NCBI GenBank assembly: GCA_001599715.1
Contig: BCHU01000007.1
Span: 439,586-503,585, forward strand
DNA from: Phaeotremella fagi
Lineage: Eukaryota; Basidiomycota; Tremellomycetes; Tremellales; Phaeotremellaceae
Direction: 5' to 3'
Length of the DNA: 64,000 nucleotides
A program made the translations under genes and the position numbers. Of this stretch, positions 23,370 to 36,468 are shown piece by piece. Under the pieces are notes generated by a model. That model was not told where the DNA came from. It did no database searches and saw only the letters and a list, made by a program, of their open reading frames with translations. How positions within the stretch are numbered: position 1 is the stretch's first letter; each line of letters begins with the position of its first letter.

Positions 23370-23775
23370 TTGGTTTTGAACCTTCCATGATGGCTTTACT
23401 CCCTTTTCCCCATATGTCTTGTATCATCGATCTTGCTTTCCCATTTCCTCATTTTTCATCGACATCATCATTATCATCATTACAAATATCACAGAATCAT
23501 TGACCAAAACGTCTTCATCATTTTATCCCCCGCAAACATTTCTTGTCTCTCTTCGGATAGGTCTTTGTATGTACTCGTACGGAGATGTCAATTATTGCAA
23601 CTTATTGAACAAAGGATCTGATAAAGTAATCCATACTCCAGGTTGGATGCGTTAGAATAACCATACATAAAGTATCACCCCAATTGTATAAATACAACAA
23701 AACGACAGAAATGGCTACAAATAAAATCAAAAATCCCTCATCTCTCATCTCTGCAAACAACCCACCACCCCACCC
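23370..23775. other. convergent 3' region, SGF11 / FIG4
   Basis: Tail-to-tail spacer of 406 bp with AT-rich stretches typical of 3' ends. No gene seen. Confidence 0.5.
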
Positions 23776-26700
23776 TCAAGCTCTTAACCAATTCTCATAA
23801 AATCCAACATTCCCACCCCCGCCATCCTTATCGTCCAAAGGACTACTAACGATCCAACCGCTCTCCAATTGATTTTGATCTATCAAATCTATATCCCCCA
23901 TAGCCAATCGCGCAGTCTTGGTATACAACAATAAATCCTTTGGTTCACCCAAAGTCTCAGATGATAGTAAATCGTTTGCGTGATAGTGTGTATACCTATA
24001 TCAACCATTAGTTAAACCCTCAAAAATTGAGTCTGAACAACTAACCAATCGTAATCTTTGATTCTTTGTTCGATATCCGGTGGATCTAATAACGAATCCA
24101 CTAGATTCATGATTGGATGATGTGGAATCTCGTTTCTGTAATTCTTCCTTTTCTCCTCTTTATCAACAGTGATTTCTTGATCACGATTTGAGCCAGGGAC
24201 TTCGATAGGTTGAGCCCATCGTCGTGCACTTTTGGATTTCGAATTTCTGTCGATCGAGAGTTAATTTGGTTTTTATCAATGTTTGATCCAGCATCAACTC
24301 ACGGTGAGATTGAATCCGTCGACGCCTTTAATGAAGTTGGAATTCGACTTTCGAATGGGCTCGCCAGTTGTTCGTTTTTCGGTTTACTGTCAAGTATATG
24401 AGTACAAATCATATCTCTCAGAAACGGTACTTACGCTGTAAATCGAGTGGTCGAATTCATCGTACTTCACGACCACCGATCAGTATGATTTCCGTAAACT
24501 ATGACAGACTTACAATGCATAAAGTCTCGCGAATTGAGACAAGATATGAGGTTTGTAATACTCTTTAAACACGGGGTTTACAGGGGCTAAAACACCTAAT
24601 TGCCGAGGTTCAAGATGAGACGGCGTGAACCATTGTCGGTAATGCGGTCGAGGAGTAGTAGATGCTTGAGATGGTTGGACACCAAGCTAAGCTGGATTAG
24701 ATTTCATCAATCCTAGGTGCACAGTAACATACGAAAAGATTGATGGCCGATTGTTTATCCGCATCTGGTATTGCATTCAGTATCGTGAATATAATTTCAA
24801 GTACATGGTAAACTTACCTAGTAAAGAATTGTTATAAAATCTTCGAATGTTTTCTGGGTTATCGTCAGCAAAGTAAAGAATACCGTTTTCAACACCTACC
24901 CAGCAGATCTCTGGAATGACTGCTCCATTGAGCAGCTTTCGTTCGTCTATACGTATCAACCCTGTTAACCAAAGCGCTACCGGTGTATTGCCAAGCCAAA
25001 GCTTCATACGATCAGCATCGAGCCATCAAAGAAAGAACGAGATGTAAACGTACTATCACCATGATCGTGATACATCTTCAATTATGTCAGTTACATCCGT
25101 TCATTTCATCAGGCAGGAACAACTGACCTCGGTCAAAACATCAACCGCATCACACGAGAACGGTAAATATGGGCTACCCAACATTCCAAGAGCGTACAGC
25201 TGATGACCAAGCGCACGTTTGGCTATCGCGAATTGCGCTGCGTTCGTCCTATCAAGACAATCAACGCAGTTGACTCGAAGTATGCCTTGCTGCAGGAGCG
25301 GTTGTCCACGGTGAGGTCCGGTCCTAAGATGAGAAGTCAAATGAATTTTGTTTATCAATTATTCGATAGACCTCTACTTACCCCACTTCATTCCGTGCCG
25401 GTCCACCATGAAAGTAATTCGTCATTTGTATACTCTCCTCACAAATATCTTCAAGTAAACCCATAACATCTTGATGACCACTGGAAAAGTATATTAACAA
25501 AACGCTAAGCATGAAGAACAAATCAATTTACCTTTTTGCAGCTTTAGCCATATCCCAAGCTATATATCTCATCTTTTTGCCCTCGGGCAAAAACTGATTG
25601 AGATATTCGACACATTGACCATATTCGAATAATAACTTCATTTCCCTTGGTACAGCTTCCTTGGACTTGATGAGATTAAGAATAAATATTGGCGGTCCAT
25701 AGCGACCGAGGAGATCATCGAAATGTTTAGCTGCTGGGGTATAGAATGGGTCCTTCACCGTTACTGGGAGTGGTTGTCAGATGATTGAAGGATCACTACT
25801 CATCTAACTTACTCTCAATCGGTGGTCTAGGTGTCATTTGGTTGGTCTCTTGATGCCACATTACTGGTATACTCCCTCGATATTGAACGAAGCTCGTGTA
25901 TCCGCCATACCCATTACCATAATCCGACGTGGGGTGGTGTTTCGATTTGATTCCAAATGGTGTTGCCAAAGGTTCGGAAACGCTACATGGGGATCAGCAG
26001 AAGTCCTGTCGATAGATAAAAGCTAAATCACATTTGTTCTGTTTCAACCTCATTGGCCACATGTCCCTAGGGTGCGTTAGCTGACTGGTCTACCTATTCG
26101 ACCACCAGCTGCGACTTACATCTTCATTCGCTCCTCTAGTTAAGAATCGCGCTCCAGCATAGTGTCTAGACCTTCTGGCGATCAAAGTCAAATAAACCGT
26201 ACGCGAGAATACATTAATTTCTGATGAAGGTAGCAAGGCAATGATCAGCTTAGTAGTCGTCGCAAGCCAATCAACAGCTTACTGGCTTGGTCAACAAATC
26301 CGTGAATCAAAGGTAACACCCAACGACTTTTCACAGTTGGTTCCTCAAGATCAAAAGCTGGCGATAGCAAATGATAGTTCCACATGAATCGGGTATTCCA
26401 TTTCCTCTCCGCGAAGGGTATTGTTAGATTGGTTTGGAGGGTGTTGGTGATGTCGTACGAATATCTATTACTGAGTTAAAAACATTTGATTTGACTGAGT
26501 TGAATTTGCTTACGAATAATAAAAGTTTTTCGTTAGATCGACATGTTGGAAAGTGCTCAGTAATCTGATGGATTCGATTAGTTTTATTTTCTGTGATAAG
26601 TACAATTTCACTTACTTGCTCTCTTGAGTTGTGCGTTCAGATTTGGTCGCTATTGTAAGGAGCTAAACGAGGGTTAGAAGTGAAGCTGATACCCGTGTGA

Positions 26701-27273
26701 CATACTGTTGTTTCGTCACAGTGATAGACTAGTTTGGGTTCCAGTCAATCATCATTGGAGATAAATACGAAACTTCTACTCACTGTAATGACCACCCAGT
26801 AATCCCACGACAGATCTCTTAGTAACCAGAATCAAATACCAACCAGCAGTGAATTTGACAAATCCAACAATACCACTAAGCAAATATCAGTCAGAAACAA
26901 TAGAATCTCCAACACCAAAGGGATGAACCCACTGAAATTCTAAAACCTTCTCCAGACCACCTTGACTTTTATTACCATCTTGAACCATCCGTAGTAAGAG
27001 ATCGAGTTCTGCATCATCGTAAATGGTGGAATCTTCGATGACGTGCAACACTGTTGGATCGGTTCTATCGATTTTCAAGACACGGTGGGTATCTGATGTT
27101 GAAGCTGTTATGTAGAAGCGACTGTTGGATTGGATTAGCATGGGGGAATTTGGACGTGATGGAGTGTTGAGGTTGACTAACCTCTTTGTCTCGAATAGAG
27201 TGAATTTGGATAATGAACTGAGAGACGAGGCCTCGTGTTGATCGACTTGTTGGTGATCTCCATGGGAGTCCAT
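23776..27273 (-). CDS. FIG4: phosphatidylinositol 3,5-bisphosphate 5-phosphatase Fig4 (Sac domain)
   Basis: Twenty-one exons whose phases all close, 824 residues (yeast 879, human 907). Exons: 27273-26933, 26875-26784, 26728-26706, 26662-26616, 26564-26514, 26470-26283, 26220-26120, 26066-26032, 25982-25813, 25763-25532, 25480-25382, 25323-25128, 25075-25054, 25001-24900, 24853-24818, 24764-24733, 24686-24514, 24464-24435, 24386-24303, 24246-24046, 23995-23776. ATG at MDSHGDHQQ; the frame upstream starts with GTG. The Sac N-terminal part has [20 protein letters not shown] and [16 protein letters not shown]. The catalytic CX5R loop is C479-V-D-C-L-D-R485 within [12 protein letters not shown]. 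Fig4 works with Fab1/PIKfyve and Vac14 on the vacuole membrane to set PI(3,5)P2 levels. Confidence 0.92.
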
Positions 27274-27854
27274 GACTGTGACTGACGCTGTCACTGTCAC
27301 TCTGTCTCTGTATTGACCACTAATTCTTTACCTATTGCTTTTGTCTTTGCTCCTGAACGCTGTCTCCCATTGTTATTGGTGTTGTTGCTTAATTTAAACG
27401 ATGACTGAATGGAATGCCGTCGGAAGTAAAACCCATTGACCAGTTAAAAACAACTACCTTATCCTTTAAACAATCCCCCCGTTTAATTATAGCCTTCCTT
27501 TGCGCCCTTGTTAGTATCCCTTTGGCTCTGTTCCTGGCGCATACTGGGCGTAAGAATTTACTTGAATATCTCTCTACCTTTGTTATCTCAAAAATCAACT
27601 TGTTCTATTACTAGTATCCCCAATGGCCCCACAGCTTTGAATCTCTTTTCCCTTCCTTCCTCTCTTTCTTTAATCTGTAACTATTCGCTCTTGATATCAC
27701 ATCTCTTCTCATCCTCAAACAAATGGACATTCGCCATTGAAAATCTTCCTTCAAAATACGGAATATACCGATAAGGTCTTCATTCGCCATCCCAACTGAA
27801 TTGGCATTGACTTCTTAACCTCTCTCTCAACCCTCTCCAGCCAATCATCTCATC
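27274..27854. promoter_or_regulatory. divergent promoter, FIG4 / alpha-arrestin
   Basis: Head-to-head region of 581 bp with CT-rich runs at 27640-27720 and 27780-27850 that fit the arrestin leader. No gene seen; the open frames on both strands lack any domain. Confidence 0.5.
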
Positions 27855-30800
27855 ATGGTGAAGAACTCCAATCAACCTCTCCAAATCCGACTGACGGAAC
27901 CTGTCATCTTCTTGAAAGGTCCATCGACTGGTATGGATTTCAGAGGTCGACCTCAAACTGTTTCAACAGATGGTCAACCTGCGATGTTGAGAGGTCTGTT
28001 GACTTTGAGATTAGCTAAACCTACTAGGATAAGGAAGATTGGTATCACGTTAGAAGGTAAAGCTAGGACTGAATGGCCTGAAGGTGAGTTTCAAAGGTCA
28101 ATATTCGCACCAACTGACATCTCCGTAGGTATCGGACCAAGACGAACGGACACATCTGAAGATCATGTCATCATCTCTGAAAGTACGACTTTCTTCGCTG
28201 CCCATCGTTCGACTTCCAGATCACAATCTACTCGACGAGCAACGTCTGTCGGACCTGGTATACCGTTATCGCAATGGGATTTGGATGATGATGATTACGA
28301 TGAATTGGATCTGGATGACGTGGACAATGATGAACGACTAGATTCTGAAATCGTTAATGGAAACGCTGGAGATGAGAATGGACGTGGGAGAGAGAGGACG
28401 AGGGGTGATCCACTTCGTTCAGCAAGTGCTATGCCTGGACTTGATACAGCTCTCTTCAATCGCGATTCACCTCGTCGATCAAGTTTTGGTCGGGAATCCG
28501 GTCGAGCGACTCTGAGTCTGGCTGAAATGACATTAAGAGAAAGAGGTCCATCGCCAGCTTATACCCCCAATCCAGAACCTTCAATATCTCAAGTCGCTAC
28601 TTCACGTCCTTCGCCCCTTAGGGATATGACATCCACCCGACACGAACAAATCTTATCACCAATAGCTTCAGCAGCTGTCTCCAGGGATCCATCAGAACGT
28701 GACGACAGCACTGAAACTGAACATCGACGAATTCGACCCTCAGCACCAACTCTATCCAGTGATATCCCACACGAAGCTCTACGTGAAGGTGGTACATGGA
28801 CTCCTCGACCTGATAACATCGAACTCAGTGATGAAACTCCAGATACTGCAGAAGACGCTCCAGTCATACGACCAATTTTAGGTGTACCTAATCATCAAAC
28901 TTCCGCAAGTGGAGTCAGATTTGAAGAGAATGTGCGTGAACATGAAAATCAGGAAACCGTACAAACCACACCTCCACCCGAAGATGAGAAAGATCCAAAT
29001 CATTTTACTGGTTTACCCGATGAAAAGGCCCCTGAGACGGAGGAACATACAGAAGAAGTTGGTGAGCCGAAAGTGGGTGAAGAAAATGGTCACGGTATCA
29101 CGGAATCACCAGGAATCATGGAAGAACCATCGCGCGTAGAATTCCTCAATGACCAAAATCAAATTACGCAACCTGCCGAACCACCTTCAGGACGAGCTGC
29201 TTCGATAAGAACAATGGCATCTCATCACTCTGCCACCTCATCACTTTCTGCTTCTAGTAACGACCATTCGACAGAAATTCATCATCCAGCATCATCTGCG
29301 ATCATGCCGATATCACTAGCAACCACACCTGCTGATACTCCCGCTCCTTCCGCTCCACCCTCTATCCGTGCTCGACAATCCACAGAGACGTTGTCTCTCC
29401 CCAACGGAACAACCCGTTCCAACTCGTCAGCTGAAACTCCTGCCAGTGAACAACCACCATCGTTTGACAGTTACGAAATATCCAATGGATCCCCTGGACA
29501 ACAACCTAGTTCATCCAGACGATCTAGCTTGCTTTCAAGAGAGGCTGTTCGAGCTTTACAAGAACATAGCGCTTCAAGTAGTGCTCATTCCTCTACGGCT
29601 GATTTAACTGAAATCAGAGTTGGTAAAAAATCACGTAACGGATCGGCTTCGACAATTGTTATGAGTAACGAACCTCCCTCAGGACCTTCATCAGGACCCT
29701 CATCTACCCACAGACAATCAGTTTCATCTAGTTTAAACCCGGAATCTAGAAATCGACAAGGTCAAAGAATCCCTAGTGGATCCGGATCAGCTCGTCCATC
29801 GATTGACCATCTAAAGCATGAATCTGATGATCAGCGTGGACGTAAATCTGGTAAATTCAGTTTATCAGCTGCGTTACGAGGCCTCAGTCAAGATGTCAAA
29901 GACAGGGTTCATAATGGAAGAGCGACTTCTAAATCACGTTCAAGAAACGATTCTAGTCTTGGTCCGAATCGAGCTCGAACGCCCAGTATAGCAGACTCTA
30001 CACATCAGGGATCATCAGCTTTCTCATCTTCCTCAGTCTCAGCTAGTCTCGCAAATCGTAGAGATTCTGGATCAGGTTTCGCACCATCTTTATTAAATGA
30101 ATCAGCGATTTTACGTACAGGAAGAGCAGAAAGTATTTCACAACCTGGTGAATTCCATCCACCTTTCGGTAGAGGTGGAGCAGGTAGACGTAGTAGATCG
30201 AGAGAACCTAGAACTAGTAGTCCTAACACTGGTTCTCAGGGGGAGAGAAGTGAATCTAGAGGTAGAGGTAGGAATAAGGGGATGAAAACTTTGACTGGGG
30301 GTTTGGGACGGAATGAAGAGTTTGAAGGTGGAGAGGATGGTCATAACTGGAAAGAATTCAAGAAGGGTAAGTCGACCGTCATACAAATTGTCATTCGTAG
30401 AAGCTGACTTTGGATTCACGTAGGCGTTTATAATTATCCAATCTCATTCCCTATACCTGTCGATGCTCCACCGTCTATTCATGCGGAATTCGGTAACGTC
30501 GTTTATAAACTCAAAGCGACTGTTGTCAAAGTCGGAGCATTAGTGCCCAATCTAGTTGAGGACATGGAAGTTATCATGATAGCCAGTCCTCAGGAGGACG
30601 ATACTGAAGAAACCGAGAATGTTATCGTGGAAAGACAATGGGAAGAGCAGATGAGGTGGGTAGTTTCAGTTGGTCATTGCTTACTTGTTTAGATATCAGA
30701 TCGCTCTCAGCGGTAAAGCTTTCCCTATTGGAGGTACAATGTGAGTACGACGTGGCTGTGGATGTTCCTCAGCTAACAACTTCTAGACCTATGAGTATTC

Positions 30801-31970
30801 GACTCATGCCTTTACTTAAATGTAAAATTCATCGATTGACGGTAGTTCTTGAAGGTGAGTGCCCTAACCTTTACTTCATGACTAACCAAATCCCGTAAAC
30901 AGAAAAAACAGACTATTACGCCCAAGAACGTAAAGTTGCCAGACACGAAGCACCACGTCGATTCCAATTAGTAGCTATCAAACAACCAGAAAAGAAAGAA
31001 CGTATCGAACCGCTTCTCCCGATCATTTCTGATTCACCAACGGCCGCACAAGATTCACCATTAGCTTCGATGGCGTTACAAGCTGCTTTGAACGAACCAC
31101 CGGGAGATTTCGAAATCGAAGGTGCACCACCTGTGGATAACACTTTTGCCAATCTGTTGAATCCGTTAGGACCTTGGCATTTGGAGAAGGAATTGACCGT
31201 ACCCGATTGTGCTAGTCGTGTTAAATTCACTACTAAGCATGATAAAACTAACATCGTTGTTGGACATTGGTTGAAGGTCACTATTAGAGTTGAAAGAGGT
31301 GATGATGTGGCTGTTGATGCCAAGGGAAGAAGAAAGCAATTTGATATCATCATGTAAGTGGATTTGCGGTTTATGTTTGGCGAGTAACTGACAATCGTCT
31401 AGTGAAACCCCAATCAAGTTATTGGATTGTCGAGTCAACTCACAATGGAATTCTCTACCTACCTACGCAGCAGTTAATCCAGGTTCATCAGGGGTGATAC
31501 CAGGTATATGTTCCGTACACGGTCGAGGAGGTGGTATCCCAACCAACACCAGAAGTGGTACCTCAGCATTCGAAATGATAGCAGCTCCCACCATAGCCGC
31601 CAGACCAACCAACGCCCCACCACCGTTCCACCGCGAGAATTCATCTTCACGAACCAGAGATCCGTTCCCTCAAGAAAGACGTCCTTCCGAACAACCTCAT
31701 CCTAAACCCCATACTCACGTCACCGACGAGGATACATTGTTAGAAAGAAATATCGTTTATGACAGATTGATGAGTGGTCAGGAAACTGAGACTGGAGAGA
31801 TTCCACCTAGTTATGGAGAAGCTGTTGCGGCCAGTGTTAGATCTCAATCTAGATCTCAGAGTAGGGCTCGGGTTAGGAGTCGATTGGGTGATGGGGCTAT
31901 GGGGGAGAGGAACGGTAGTCAGAGTGCTAGTAGAAGTAGAAGTCGATTGGGTAGGATCATCGATCCTTGA
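27855..31970 (+). CDS. alpha-arrestin (arrestin-related trafficking adaptor)
   Basis: Six exons (27855-30366, 30424-30655, 30693-30740, 30787-30854, 30903-31353, 31403-31970), 1292 residues. The arrestin N fold opens with QIRLTEPVIFLKG and GLLTLRLAKP...KIGITLEGKA, is interrupted by about 740 Ser/Arg/Glu-rich residues, and resumes at YNYPISFPIPVDAPPS...VVYKLKATV. The arrestin C fold follows (YQIALSGKAFPIGGTIPMSIRL, later HWLKVTIRVER). Near the C terminus is a PPSY motif (31803-31814), the docking site for Rsp5-type WW ubiquitin ligases, then an RS-rich tail. Such adaptors mark plasma-membrane transporters for ubiquitination and endocytosis. The insertion is full of SP/RxxS sites and is likely a phospho-regulated linker. 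Confidence 0.85.
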
Positions 31971-32215
31971 TCGGGGTGTGGTGGGGTTGATTTTCATAGA
32001 TATTAGATTTTTTCTTTTTTTGGTCTGGGTATTAAAATTACATTTTTCTTACACTATTATTCATATAATCCATTCGCTCTCATTCATAGATTATTGTTTC
32101 GTTTAGATGATTAACGTCGATTCCGATTCTGAGAGGTGGTTTTTCTTAATTATATAAACATATATTTGACATACAATACATTATACTATGCAATTCGTTA
32201 CATACAAAACCATGA

Positions 32216-33006
32216 TTATTCTTTCCCTTTACCTTTACCTGTATCATCCTCACCTTCAGACGGTAACTCGTCCTCACCTTCAAAAGCGTCATTAGGTATC
32301 CTACCCTGTCTAAAAAAGAATGTCAATATTCTCTTTGTTACAAGACTTACAATTCTGTCATGGACCCTTTGATGATATACAGGAAAGGCGAATCACCAGC
32401 TGGAGGTGGTGAAGTCTGATAAGCGACTTTTGGGATGTCAGCAATACTTCTATATCACAGGTAGAGTCGGAGTTGGGAATCGGACATACCAGTCGAACTA
32501 CATCGTGAACAATTGAAATGCTGTCGAACTTCAAGTTTGGCGATTCCTTTCCTAAAGTTAAAAATCAGCTTCAGATCACACCTCAACGAGATATCGCTGA
32601 GAACGTCGACCAGCAGTTGTGCTCATTCCCTGTATGAACGAGAGATGTATGAAAGAGATATAGATACACTTACCGTTTAATCAAACATCGTTGACCGGGT
32701 TGAGCGTTCAATTTAAATTTCCTAGCGATTTCACCGTTAACCCCATTCTGCGATCTGATAATATAAGCACCATCGGTTCTATCTCATTATCAGTAAACGT
32801 GTTCAAACTCATACGAAATATAGATCAATGAATTCTCTTGAAACTCGAACTCACTTCCTTCGTGGTAAACGGTCTAATTTCCCTTGACAGACTAGAATGA
32901 AATCTCCGCATAGACAGTAATAAGATCTTAAAACTGCTTTTGATGATTGGGTAGGACGATTCTGTTCTGATGAAGAGACTATGGCTTTTGAGACCACTTT
33001 TGGCAT
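32216..33006 (-). CDS. STEEP1-like zinc-binding protein (CXorf56/UPF0428 family)
   Basis: Five exons (33006-32855, 32778-32674, 32551-32490, 32426-32351, 32309-32216), 162 residues. MPKVVSKAIVSS is the invariant family N terminus. It is followed by YYCLCGDFILVCQGKLDRLPRRK with the first cysteine pair, then a domain ending in CSRCSSTVAYQT with the second pair, and an acidic/lysine tail. The acceptor of exon 4 was set at CCCAAAAG because only this restores the conserved VAYQT frame. Human STEEP1 helps STING leave the ER by promoting PI3P formation; fungi lack canonical STING signalling, so the ancestral role is likely in ER membrane or RNA metabolism. Intron 2 (122 nt) is longer than its neighbours. 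Confidence 0.75.
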
Positions 33007-33157
33007 TTTGATGGGTGATAATTAAGATAGGGAAAGAAAGTTGTTTTCGAAAACAACAGATCGTACTGTAAAACAAAGCTTTCATTTGATTGTGGCAATT
33101 TACTTCCGTCGATGGTATAATTGTGCATGGTATACAGTCCAATTTACTTCTCTACAA

Positions 33158-36100
33158 CTAAGATCTCATGATGACAAGCCCTACTTTCCTCATCCTCGAA
33201 CGTAAAGACAGCGCTTTAGGGTGTTTCCTTTTTTTAGTGCTTTTCACAGAATTCGATGAATTCCTTGTAGACAACAGTGGTACGTTAGGTGAAACTTCCT
33301 CAAGCGATTGACTGGTTCGTCCTTGACATTGTGGGACATCGAATTTAACTGGTGAAGATAAACATCCCGATTGACCTTCCCTACTGTGAGGTGGTCGAGG
33401 TCGACGCTCTCGATCAGCAGATAGAATGTTCCAAAGCGATCTCGCACTCGTCATCTGAACTTCCCGTTCGAAATGAACAGGTGAAGGTGGCGAAGTTTTC
33501 AATATCATCGGAGCTGATTCTGTATGATTGATACGATTCGGCGAAGAAGATTCATCAGGGATATCGGTGAGTGCAATTGATGAAGACGATCTTCGCCAGA
33601 GAGCTCTGATAGAGTCGTTCTCGGGAGATGAAAGTGGATTGAAGGTGTAGCCCAGGGATTGATGAGCGGTTTTGAGTAATTGCTTATCCGTCATCGCTAT
33701 TTTGACATGAGCACTACACGATGTAAGCAATTCTCGAAAGACTTACCATCAACCCATGATCTTTCTTTGGGATCGAATATTTTTTGAAGTCTTGGCCAAC
33801 GTAGTTCGTAATACTGAAATTGGGTTCAGCCAAAAACTCAATAATTTTTCAGCCTACTCACTTTCGACGAAGGTAATCTCTGAAAACCAGCCCCCATGAC
33901 CTCTCCACAAAGGGGAGACTGAAAGAGAACACTCGGAGGAATCATACCCAAAGGTAAATCATACGTCCAACTCAATCCCAACAAACGCTGAACAGCGTAA
34001 AAAGGTCCTTAATCAGCACAAAACTCCTTAATCGAAAAGTCATACTTACACGTTTTAGCGGATCATCTTTATCGAAAGGCTTGGTTTTCCAACGACCATA
34101 TCGTATGTTCTCGTTATAGATTTCTAAGCAATTCCTGTCCATCCCATAAGATGCTCTGAACAAGATCTCAAAATGAGGAGTCTGTTGACGTGCTCGAACC
34201 TTTTCAGGGTTGGTTAAGACGCCAACATAGAATGTAGTCAAGACAGAAGTGTCAACTGAGCACCTTATCAGCTGATTGTATTTTCTCATATTAACAAGCC
34301 AGCTGACCTCGAAGTTCTCTTGCTCTATCTATATCCCATCCCGCTCCCAGTATAACGAGGTCGATGCAATCCCCAAGATTCGGTATATAATCTTTCTAGT
34401 AAAAGTCTCAGTCACCTGAATGCTGCTACCTTTTGGACTTACTTTCAGTTTCACCCATCGCCATTTTCTATCCATATAAGTCGAGTCAGAGTATTTCAAA
34501 ACAAGACCCTCTTCGAGAAGTCAGTATTCATCCAATCCCTTCTCCTTACCTTCCTTAGCTTGGTTGCTCTTTTCAAAGGCAATCTGCAAAGCCTAAAAAA
34601 CTGTAAGGTTTTGCTTTACCATAACGAATTGATTGACCTACATCGTGTGCCAAGCTCCAATCATGCAGTGGTATCGGTGTTCGTTCAGCCAGATGACTCT
34701 ACGAAGAGTAAGTAGTGGTGCACAAAAGAACATATAGGACCAACTTACAAATCCTGCTATCACTCGTATCGTTTCTTCCAACAATTTTCTTCGCGTATCA
34801 TAGCTCTCCTTCGTTAGATTCCTACCATCAAGAAGCAAGATATCAAAAAATACAAGACAAAGATGGCGAGATGGATTAGAGGTAGACGTATACGAGCTAT
34901 CTGTCTGTCAGCTGTAATGCAACGACCTCATTGACTATGAACTGACATTTTGTTTTCCTTGCTGACACCAGCGGCGCCTAACCACCAGAACTCCTCTATA
35001 CCAGGTCGACGATGACCTTCCCTTTGACCTTCGTTGTAAGGTACTACTTCAGCTTCGAGAATGGTGGAGTGTCGCAAACGGTGCTTTGAACGATTCGGTG
35101 ATTGGGATAAACGTGAGACAAGGGAAGGATGTTGTGGAAGACTGGTAGAGACCGATAGACCTAGACTGGCTTGGATGATCCTAAAGATATATCAGCTTTA
35201 ATCAGATGCACTTATTGACAAACTGACGCATGGGTGTTAAGTCTGTCTAAAGTACTGTTCCGCTTGGATTTACTGAAAACATGGATAGTTGGTTCATTTC
35301 TTCCGTTCACTTGAACATGGATTTGCATTCTACAAACCATGGTCAGCACATGTCTCTTGTGGTCAAACGAAGACATATCTACCTATAGCCATCGTATTTG
35401 GTTTCCGCCCATAGAGTTTCCGACGAAGTTTGACCCAACGTGCAGAACCCATTGAGAGCATCTTTGATGGATCTACCCTTAAGGCATTTGGGTATCTAGG
35501 AAAAATCTGTTGGGCGTGTCTCTCTGAAAGGCGGCATTTGTGAACAAGACTCACCTGTACATTGACGCCAACCACAGGACCACTACAAACTATCTCCTCC
35601 CCATCTCGCAATGATTCCACATGATCCATGCAATAATCAAGTTCCCCTCTTCCATCCAGATATAGTTTCAAAACCCTTATATCAAACTTCGATAAAGCAT
35701 CGTACAAACTCAATTCAGCTGGTCCTTTACTTGAGGTAATCCTGAGTAAAGCTGTAGGATTTCTGACCTGCAAACGAGGAAGAGGTGATAATAATGGTCG
35801 TAGATCTCGAAGAATGATTTGAGTGAGAGTACATAAAGCGTAAGGCGACAAATTTGATTCTCGATATAATTTGCAGATGATCTCGGATTGTGTTAAGGTA
35901 GTTTTCCTGGTTTGAGATAATTGAGAGAAGGGTGATAATGATGCCAAAGCGTCAAGAAGATGGTCGATTTCTCGGATTGATATTTTTGATTTAGGACTTT
36001 CAGTGTCTTCACCGCGCTATCAAAGATTAAGTGTGAACTCAAGTATCAGAAATTCTGTACCTACCCTCGTCTTTATCAAAATTTCAACCTCCTTGCCCAA

Positions 36101-36468
36101 ACTCCCCATTCCTCCCTCACCACCATCCCAACAAACAGAATCCCATTTAGTCAACCCCGAAACGCCCAAAGCCTTCTCGATCTCTATAGCAAGTTTCTTC
36201 TCCTTGAGTCCGTATCTCCGTCTGCTCCCCTCATGTGGGAACAACAAGCGAAAAATCAATTTACCACTTCCAGGATGAAGCGGTTTCGGAAGATGGTTCA
36301 ACCAAGACGCGAAGATCTTGGATGGGGAGAGTTTATTGGAGGTCTGGGAGGTTTTGGATTTAATTGTTGGAGGTGATCCTAGACAGGAAACGAGTTTGAC
36401 GAAGCTGATCAAAGGATTAATGGGATGACATCGGAGCAGGGAGCTTACCTCTCGAAGGAGACGTCCAT
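33158..36468 (-). CDS. ATP-dependent DNA ligase, fungal-specific third type
   Basis: Fifteen exons (36468-36449, 36404-36065, 36016-35555, 35495-35383, 35329-35228, 35180-34947, 34896-34749, 34698-34642, 34592-34550, 34510-34443, 34395-34308, 34255-34050, 33987-33862, 33813-33747, 33696-33158), 870 residues. Start at MDVSFERFVKLVS. The adenylation motif is AETKYDGYRMQIHV with the AMP-accepting lysine at 307. Further nucleotidyltransferase motifs are FSKSKRNST, ILEAEVVPY, FFDILLLDG, EGLVLKY and KDYIPN. The OB-fold end has YYELRWPRLQKI. There is no BRCT domain, so it is not LIG4, and it is too divergent for LIG1/Cdc9. It matches in motif order the uncharacterised fungal ligase-domain family. 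The C-terminal 180 residues are Ser-rich with KKRK, likely nuclear. Confidence 0.8.

Noticed and set aside
25203..25466. Plus-strand frame opposite the FIG4 catalytic exon
   Set aside because: It is the shadow of well-supported FIG4 exons on the other strand.
26880..26932. Extending FIG4 exon 1 through [12 protein letters not shown]
   Set aside because: The phase would not fit exon 2; the GTGGGT donor at 26927-26932 gives the conserved [10 protein letters not shown] junction.
32574..32630. Possible extra exon in STEEP1 intron 2 (CATACAG acceptor followed by NEHNCWSTF)
   Set aside because: It hits a stop after 14 codons, and skipping it gives the conserved family sequence.
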